Position numbers and translations under genes: made by a program. A DNA stretch of 64,000 bases. Source: Atherix ibis (Eukaryota; Arthropoda; Insecta; Diptera; Athericidae). The stretch is from contig OY282606.1 of the NCBI GenBank assembly GCA_958298945.1, forward strand, positions 78,479,622-78,543,621, given 5' to 3'. Below the pieces are notes generated by a model. The model was not told the DNA's origin. It searched no databases and saw only the letters and a list, made by a program, of their open reading frames with translations. Of the stretch, positions 57,016 to 64,000 are shown in pieces. Within the stretch, counting starts at the first letter, position 1. Each line of letters begins with the position of its first letter.

Positions 57016-59560
57016 CAAGAAATATTTAAGATTAATAGATCGAAAATTCATCAATCGGGCCTAACGTGTATTCTTGCTAAACTATAACTTTGGATTCCAT
57101 TTAAATTAAGCCAAAATAAAAACATACTCAAAATATTCTAAGATAACATTTTTGGGTATAGTGATTTTCACTGCTTTTACTCGTAAAAGTAAAGCTGAGA
57201 ATTAAATACTTCGTAAAACGTGACTAATTAAATTTAATTCATACAAAGGAAGGGGTCAAGGTCTCTGTTATTCTAAAATCAATTCCATTTAATTAGCTAA
57301 TTATCAAATTGTACTTGGAATTTGATTAAGTAATTCAATTACGTGCTATGAATAGTAACACAACGTTTTATACGAAAATTTAATGAGCACCTATTTAAAT
57401 GAAAGCTAATTTTAAACAAAAGATAAATTAAACTATTTAACTATTGCGTATAAAATTTTGTACGATTTTAAAGTAATTTTTTGGATTGTTTTAAGTACAG
57501 TAGATATTTTTGTACCTTTTGATTGAATACTTTCATAATTTTTACTTCTAAATATCTATAAACAAAATTCTGATAATAACGATTTTTCAGTACAAATAAT
57601 TATCTAAGAATTCATAAAAATTTTCGAACAGAAAAACGACAAGTTATATTTTAATAAAATCAATAAAATCAGTCAACATGGAACATTTCCTGAATGGAAT
57701 ATACAACAATAATACATGATGAATAGATTTACTGGCAAAGAGTACATTTTATCTTTCACGTTCATCTATACACTTGCCTAGTACACTTGCATCTCATCGC
57801 CATCTAACTTAAGACCATGCAGAACACGTTTTCTTAATTGCCATGAACAGGTGTTCTATAATCGGCTCACTTAGGCTTATACGGGGATCTTGTGTCTTCA
57901 TTTAGAGTTCTTTATGGGCTTTTAGTCAAATGGACACCACGCTAAGTCGAAGGATTGGCCGGTAATAGCGTATTTGAATTATCGCCTTTACCTTGGATTT
58001 CATGGCCAACCCAAAAGCCATATTCAGAAGAAGGAAAGAATAAAATTCAAGACTATTTTTCGCCCACACTTTCCGCTTCCAAGTAAGCTAATCGGAATCA
58101 AGTTATTAGCTGTGATGGTGGCCACTTTGCATCCACCGATTGGATCTCAATCCAATTCTTCGTCAAGAGGTAGCGTTCTTTAATATAAGCCCATGCACCC
58201 ATTGAGAAGGTGTTTTGTGCTCACACAAGACCAGACCAAGAATTGAGACCACAGCAAGCAAGACTGGGGGCGATCAACAAAAGGTCAGATCGGTGATATG
58301 TCGATGAAACCATCGAAGACGATAAATTTCATTACTGACATACCGGCAATTAAAACTAAATCTACGACTGACGATGAATTGTTATATTTTGGTCAACCTC
58401 ATCTATTCTCCACTCTCAGTTTCTTTTGTATTAGAACCTGAACGAAATCAATCCAGTCAAAAGGTGCCAAGCCATACGCAAAAGAATTCTTACGAAGGAA
58501 TTTAATTAGAATTTTATCTTATTTTGATTTAATCTCTTTTTAGAATTAAATCACTCCTCCACTTTAAAGAATCGGACAGCATCTACAAACTCTGGAATTG
58601 GCCTAAAACCAGAACCAAACCAGATTTGAACCAGAAAATAAGTCCGCCCAACAACCTAGTCAAGAACACCTACGCAGCCGCCGTCGATGATCAGGTATCG
58701 TTGGGACGGTTACATCTCTTCCGACCATCAGGCTAGACGGATTAACGTCGATCGATTATACGATTATTAAAAAGAGTGTTGGTGTTATGACTGTCCTTTA
58801 AGGTATCTTCTACTCATCGACAGGAAATTTCAATACGTATGTACTCAGGCCCTAATGCATAAAAACTACCTGAACAGGACTAATGAGGTTCTCTTCTTGT
58901 CTGTAAATGAGTAGAGGTCAGATATGCAAATCTACTGACATATTTAAATTAACCAAGACTTTATCTTTTTGAAGTGGGTTTATTTACGGATTTTTAAATT
59001 TCTCCCTCGCCTAACGAAAGTGGACACATCCTTTTTATGTTGGTTGGTATTTTTATTCTCTTTAAATCTTCTCTGTTTTTATTGAAAATTCTCTTGAAAA
59101 ACGAAATGTTTTTTGTTCCAATCTGATAATTTTCTGGTGGCTTTTGAATTTGCTAATATTAACGAAAAATTAAACTATGTTAAGTTAATAAATTAATAAA
59201 TAAACTTCATTTTAGTGAGATTCATTTTACCTTATTTATGACTAGCTCTTAGTATTGGGTCCGAGTCATGACTAGCTCTTAGAATTTTGTACTTAAGTCC
59301 GTCCTGAAATAGTGATCGTGTAGCTATATTGTACTAAGAAAATTGGGTTGGATAGTTAAATTAAAATTTCGATTATTCACCAGATATCAAAAAATATCGA
59401 ATAACCTCAAATATCTCCTATATAAGCTTGATGGCAATATAAAAAGTTATCCAGTTAGTAATTTACAAAATACAGTTAAAATTAATGCATTTTAAATTAG
59501 GATTTTCAACAAAAAAATTTACTTTATTATATTATATTTATATTGTCATTATTTAAACAA
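57016..59560. other. Noncoding stretch with balanced island
   Basis: 57700-58880 is balanced in composition but no frame or motif is recognised. AT-rich elsewhere. A 30-bp tandem duplication lies at 59238-59297 (ATGACTAGCTCTTAG). Confidence 0.5.
59238..59297. repeat. Tandem duplication, 30-bp period
   Basis: ATGACTAGCTCTTAG starts at 59238 and 59268; the second half of the unit has diverged. Confidence 0.8.
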
Positions 59561-59569
59561 CTGCTACGA

Positions 59570-60040
59570 AGTTTTTACAGGTCTCAACCCTTTCAAAGTA
59601 ATTTTTGATGGATTTTCACACATTTCGGGCTTTGGTTCGGCCATTACTTCAAAAATGTTGGTTTTTAAATGCTCTAAAGTTGGAAGATTTGCATAGCCTA
59701 ACAAAAAAAAAGTCAAACAGAACCAAATCGTACCATCTTCGAGGCACATTGACTTAACCAAATCTAGAAAAATGCGCATTCTGGGATCTTTTTGCGCAAT
59801 AAAGGTAGAATTTGCAGTGTTGTATGACTTGTGGAATCATCTTGTTAAAATTACATATGGTCCAAATTAAAAGTTTAAAGTTCATACCAAAAAAAGTCGG
59901 TTATCATGTGGCCGTAATGTTTAGAATTGCCGATTGATGTTCAGCTCTTCATTTTCGGGCCCCTTTAGACCAAAGAGATATTTAGAAATGTGGGCTCTTT
60001 TAGACCAAAATGATCAAAAGAAAGTCACTTTTCAGGGAGG
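59570..60040 (-). pseudogene. DD41D mariner remnant
   Basis: Co-linear with the other minus-strand remnants: ACAGGTCTCAACCCTTTCAA then AGTAATTTTTGATGG, CAAATCGTACCATCTTCGAG, GCGCATTCTGGGATCTTTTT then GCGCAATAAA, GGAATCATCTTGTTAAAATT then ACATATGGTCC (complement of the DHMWFQQDDAT-type block) and GTCGGTTATCATGTGGCCGT. No frame survives. Confidence 0.68.
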
Positions 60041-60049
60041 AGAGAAATG

Positions 60050-60330
60050 AGACAATGGCAAGATAGCAGCAATACTAGAATTTATCGATTAAAGGAAGAT
60101 GGACGCATAATCGCACTCCGGAGAGAGTCACGTGGAACGGAATATGCCATAGAGCAGTGGACCACTATATGGCTCAATTTCTAACAGGACAGAGCTATAT
60201 AGTGGTTCTTAAAGTATCATCTATAAGTTGAAATTGATGTGAAATACCCTAATTATCGGCCGATAGTTGAGCATGCGGAACATATCCGCTTCCACTGTGC
60301 ACGCTTTCGTGGAGAAAATAGTCGGTTACC
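60050..60330 (+). pseudogene. R1-type LINE C-terminal zinc-knuckle scrap
   Basis: The + strand reads HRAVDHYMAQFLTGQSY (compare the VDFYLTQFLTGHG block) and, in another frame, NYRPIVEHAEHIRFHCARFR then GENSRL, matching the H--E--xFHCPRF knuckle at the C-terminus of R1-type ORF2. The first cysteines are lost. It joins within about 20 bp, around 60330, to an unrelated I-type LINE reading in another frame. Confidence 0.68.
60161..60206. repeat. Foldback, 15-bp arms
   Basis: ACCACTATATGGCTC (60161-60175) and its complement at 60192-60206 with one mismatch; 16-nt spacer. It lies inside the R1-type scrap. Confidence 0.75.
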
Positions 60331-62345
60331 CTTCGACTTTTCATATTAGAATTGTCAAACTCTTTAACAAAATTCTGGAAAATTGTATTTTCCCAAATTG
60401 CTGGAAGGTCGGAACAGCCATTCCAGTTCCCAATAAAAATCGCACTTCCAAGATCCTGGAAAAGGTCTTAGCTACAAGACTTAACCAGACGCTTGCCAAT
60501 AGACTCAATCCCCAAAAACATGCCTACAGGTCAGGCAGTGGAACTCTGAGTATGGTACTTGAACTCCAATATTCAATCCACAATTGCTACAAACGTAGAC
60601 ATTGCGGTTTACTGTTGTCATTCGACCTAGAAAAGGCATATGATGAATTTGCCAATACAGGGTACTCTTACAGCTGGCAGAGTGGAGAGTAGACTTTGCA
60701 ATATTGGCACTATTACGTTCCTACCTAACTGGTAGAACCTTCACGTTACACGCCAATGGTCATTTTTTGTCAAAACGCTCTTTATCAACGATCCTATTCA
60801 ATATATATACTCACTCCCTTTCTCACTCTCCTTTAACCACTATATATATGCTGACAATATTTTTATACTTGTATCTGGTGCTAATCTTCAACGTCAAACG
60901 AATAACGCCATTCGCAACATCAACACCTGGAGCAGCATAAACGGTACGATTATCTGTACATCGAACCCACCGTGCCTTCATGTTTGCAGAAAAAAAAATT
61001 GTAGTGTATCGGACTCGTCACTATTCCATGAAAATCCTGGGTATCTCAATTGCCCGTGGAGGAAAATGGAATCTTCATATTAAAAATGCTGTTGACAAAA
61101 TAAACATCATTCTCCGAATGGTTAAAATTTTAGTCAGCAGAAAAAGTAAGGTAAGACAAAATGAGGCAATTAGAGTATCCAACGGACTTTTGGACGGGAT
61201 CTTACTCTATTTCCTCACTATATGTGTAAGTGTGCCAATAGCAGGGAAAAAGCTAGTCAAGGCAGCGTTAAACCGTTGTATTAGACTAGCCAGTGGAACA
61301 CATCGGACATCTCTGCTGGAATCCATACTTATAGAGACTGGTCGAAAACCTATTTTTTTCTATCTTCACCTAAGTTCAATTTATAAAAACCTATGCCTTC
61401 TAAATTATCCCCTCCACACTTTAATCAAAAACATTATCATCTCCCCCAGTTCAAAAAGGAATTCATCATCGCTATCCTTATTAATATCCCACCTTGAAAG
61501 CACTTCATCCATCCCCTCCGTTGTTTTCTAAACTTCCCTTCCACAACCAGATTGGAGCCGCTGACACCGATACTACATCTTTTTCGGTCGTCGAACTTTT
61601 TATTACCATATTACAGGGAACTGTGGACCACCAAAGCGGCAATTGAAATTGCGACCAATATTCCCAGCGTTATTATTTTTAGCGACAGCCTTGCCTCCCT
61701 TAAAGCCATTTGAAGCCCATCGAGTGAACCAGTACTTAGCGCAATTCGTCATAGCCTACTTAGCAATAGGAGTGTCGAGTTGCAATGGGTGCCAGGGCAA
61801 GTGGGAATTGTGGGTAATGAAAGTGCTGGCAAGTTGCCTGGAAAAACACTCCATCGACCAGTGATCGCAGTCATTCTCAATCTGCCTCGCCTACTAACAG
61901 AATGGCAACTAATACCATTAGCCATCCGCAGACACGATGACTGGACCAATAGCGACACTTTTTTGTCGACTCATTGGATAACCACTAATAAACCAATGTA
62001 TTCAACATCCATACCGAAATTCTGGGCGCAGAAGCTCTTACCCATAACTTCCTTTTTGGCAACACCAATCGTCCCTTCTGCCAATCCTGTGGCACCCATT
62101 TCACTATCACCCATAATCTACAGGAATGCCACATAATCAAGAACTACTTTGCGAGCAGGATTCCTCCCATTATGAAGCTCCTCGACCCAACAACACCATT
62201 CCCTAGTCCCCTATTTAAACTTCTACAACATACTAATCTGCTCCACAAAATATAACAAAATTCTTAATATTCTATACTACGAACCACAGACCAGTCTCTC
62301 TCAGATGATTTCCCACACGTACTACGTAGTCGCCAAATGGCCTTA
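60330..62345 (+). mobile_element. 5'-truncated I-type LINE with RNase H
   Basis: About 2 kb of ORF2 and 3' end. Reverse transcriptase: LFNKILENCIFPNCWKVGTA, SKILEKVLATRLNQTLANRL, YRSGSGTLS, LLLSFDLEKAYD (first catalytic aspartate), SLSTILFNIYTHSLS, YADNIFILVSGA in another frame (YADD with the last aspartate changed), IRNINTWSSINGTI. Thumb and connection: KILGISIARGGKWN, ALNRCIRLASGTHRTSLLES then ILIETGRKP. RNase H: ATNIPSVIIFSDSLASLKAI and LQWVPGQVGIVGNESA. C-terminal knuckle: PFCQSCGTHFTITHNLQECH. The presence of RNase H and the LASGTHRTSPLES-like block point to the I group. Several frame changes and the YADN change make it dead. Confidence 0.85.
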
Positions 62346-62439
62346 CGGTCGTGGCGCTATGAAGTGGCCCCAGGCACATGTCTAAGCGACCTTACAAACG
62401 AACAAACAAACAATAGTCGGTGACCACCTGGCCAGTGAG

Positions 62440-62680
62440 CGATATCACATAAATTATTATATCACAGACATGATGGCACGTGGTAGATGAATACGTATCC
62501 TGAGTAATAAGGAAGCTTCAACAGGAAGAAAGAGCGAGACAAAGACAGCTTTCAGCTCAAATAAGATAATAGATTTGATGTCAGTCTACTCCCCATGAAG
62601 TAATACCTGATGGTGGTCCTGTGGGGAGTCATATTTGAAGAAAAGTTATGTGGATTTTAATGGATAAAAATCCCATACAC
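62440..62680 (+). pseudogene. R1-type LINE 3' end
   Basis: The + strand reads VIRKLQQEERARQRQLSAQI before a stop, like the arginine/glutamate-rich end of R1-type ORF2. The 3' untranslated word CATGAAGTAATACCTGATGG follows. Here the word sits in a clear hairpin: ACTCCCCA at 62588-62595 pairs with TGGGGAGT at 62622-62629. GGATAAAAATCCCATAC downstream matches the 38.26-kb end. Confidence 0.7.
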
Positions 62681-62764
62681 TGTAGAAATCGGTATCTTTA
62701 CATCGTCTTAAAAAAATTTTTACCTTCCCCCTTAAAACAGACAAAAAAAAATAAAAAAAATTAT

Positions 62765-62850
62765 ATGACAATTTTGCTTATTGATGTATCCACCAAGCAA
62801 AAAATGAGCCTCATCGCTAAAAAAATTTGTTTGAAAAAGAACTGAAGAAC
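62765..62850 (-). pseudogene. DD41D mariner scrap (first aspartate block)
   Basis: The minus strand reads FFSDEAHFLLGGYINKQNC, the first catalytic aspartate block of the family, and nothing more. Confidence 0.72.
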
Positions 62851-63335
62851 TTTAGTGCCAAATTTACAAAAAAAGGCTGTTTTTTAAGTGCCAAATTTGT
62901 CTATAAATATGAAATAGCAAAGCTTATGCTAAACAAATGTTAATTGGGCTAATATATACATTTAACAACAGTCAAATGAGAGGGATATTCTTTCCGAAAA
63001 ATAAAACAAATAATCCTGTATAAATAATATATCCCAAACTAATAGTGTATGGCTCCATGTTCAGCAGGATTTTTGGCCAAAAAAACGTTATAATAATAAA
63101 GAAATAAAAAAAAAACATTCAAAAAAAAGGCCGTTCACGTTGTGTTTGAAATTCCGTTCTGGAATCTGAGCCGAACAAACTAATTTTTTCCAATTCGATT
63201 CGCATATTGGCAACAAGCAGCGAACGGATACGCCACTTAAATCTGTACGGGGTGCAGCAATAGAACGTCACGATCGTAACCGTAGTCAGCCGATCGCCAA
63301 CTACACTCGAAAAGATTGCCGTGGGCTACTGTTAC
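62851..63335. other. Noncoding spacer
   Basis: AT-rich up to 63130, balanced after that. No recognised feature. Confidence 0.5.
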
Positions 63336-63339
63336 CTTC

Positions 63340-63540
63340 AACCACTCATCCAGTCATCCAGTCATCCGTCCATCCATTCATCCAAGCGTCCATCCGCCGT
63401 ACAAACCATTCAACCAACCATTCCAATGCATCCGTCCAACGCATTCAACCAAACTAATCCAACCATTGAGGGCATCCATCCAGCCAGGCAACTATCCAAC
63501 CAGCCAGTCAGCCAGCCAGCCATCCATCCTAACCAGGCGC
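63340..63540. repeat. Degenerate TCCA/CAACC microsatellite
   Basis: A run of ATCCATCC, CATCCGTCC, CAACCAACC, CCAGCCAGTCAGCC and similar tetranucleotide-derived words. The two open frames here are repeats read in frame, not genes. Confidence 0.9.
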
Positions 63541-63839
63541 TGAGGTGATTATTTGTTATTTTAACTCTCGGTACTATTATACTTTTTGGTTGTTCCCCGA
63601 TCTGCCACCCACCCCGTTTTAGATCTAAAGCAATATGACTGCGCTCTACAAAAACAACATGCGAGGCTTTCCAATATTACAAACGTACTCTTTGGCGAAT
63701 AAAGTATGCGATAAGAGATTAAATAAAATTAAAATAATAACAAATAATAGTAATAATAATTGAATTTGGGGGAGGAGGAGTGGGACAGAAATCCGACCAA
63801 CCATTCCGTATATTGAATGAATCGAGCGAGACGCGATTG

Positions 63840-64000
63840 TATGCAGTGACGTGCAGCGACGCAGCCAAGAGACGAACCTTACGTGATTAAGCGCCGGAGA
63901 TGAATAAGTGGGCGAGATACGATCGGTTGCGTTCGGATACATTCGGTTGCTTAACTGCGCGCACGACCGCCCGCGCGTGTACACATCAAAAGCGACCGAG
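63840..64000. promoter_or_regulatory. CpG-richer tail, possible gene start outside window
   Basis: The composition changes to CpG-containing sequence (GATCGGTTGCGTTCGGATAC, CGCGCACGACCGCCCGCGCG) unlike anything else in the window. Such islands in fly and other insect genomes often mark 5' exons or promoters. No TATA box, initiator or start codon can be argued. The minus-strand frame 63984-63646 ends in a low-complexity hydrophobic run and is not called a gene. Confidence 0.2.

Noticed and set aside
63316..63548. Two overlapping 75-codon frames rich in H, P, S
   Set aside because: They are readings of a tetranucleotide microsatellite, not protein genes.
63646..63984. 112-codon minus-strand frame with a hydrophobic leucine run
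   Set aside because: The hydrophobic part is AT-rich low complexity; no domain, no start context and no homologous repeat.

Overview
The window is eukaryotic and looks like repeat-dense, gene-poor chromosomal DNA from an insect. It is strongly AT-rich, has no operon-like packing and no ribosome binding sites, and the longest open frame is under 190 codons. Nearly everything that can be recognised is a decayed transposable element: several lineages of mariner (Tc1/mariner superfamily) and 5'-truncated non-LTR retrotransposons of Jockey, R1 and I type. A Mos1-like mariner, DD41D mariners and R1/Jockey/I LINEs side by side fit an arthropod, most simply a fly or other insect. The sequence does not fix the species. 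I see no convincing host gene. The window could be an intron or an intergenic heterochromatin-like block. Islands of more balanced composition (about 0.85-1.5, 3.4-4.1, 27-28.6, 31.5-33, 35.7-36.8, 57.7-58.9 and 63.8-64 kb) hold nothing I can name.

Layout. 0-8.8 kb: noncoding DNA with small reverse-transcriptase scraps and an internally deleted mariner (5.6-6.3). 8.9-10.1: nearly full-length Mos1-like mariner. 10.4-16: DD41D mariner remnants, a 401-bp tandem repeat that contains a piece of one of them, and a decayed DD34D mariner. 18-22: more DD41D pieces, a Jockey RT fragment carrying an 88-bp DD41D insert, and the best-preserved DD34D mariner. 23-26: a ~600-bp tandem duplication and a mariner whose 3' end is an inverted copy of its own 5' end. 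29-35: two blocks of a degenerate ~15-bp CTAG-rich satellite, each followed by the same tail and a DD41D remnant. 37-39: an R1-type LINE and a second copy of the 5'-inverted mariner. 41-46: DD41D, Jockey, mariner and R1 fragments with a three-copy foldback at one junction. 47.8-48.9: second Mos1-like mariner. 48.9-50.6: LINE C-terminal scraps and an unidentified ~57-residue coding repeat. 51-62.9: Jockey fragment, I-type LINE fragments, a ~160-bp tandem array, and a long I-type LINE with RNase H set inside R1 pieces. 63.3-64: TCCA-rich microsatellite and a GC-richer tail.

No element appears autonomous: every transposase or reverse transcriptase has frameshifts, stops, deletions or lost catalytic residues. 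Several mariners keep terminal inverted repeats and TA target duplications, so they could once have been moved in trans. The two least expected features are the repeated short-spacer inverted duplications (arms 12-28 bp, spacers 4-16 nt, each with its own sequence) scattered through the window, and the ~57-residue coding tandem repeat at 50 kb.
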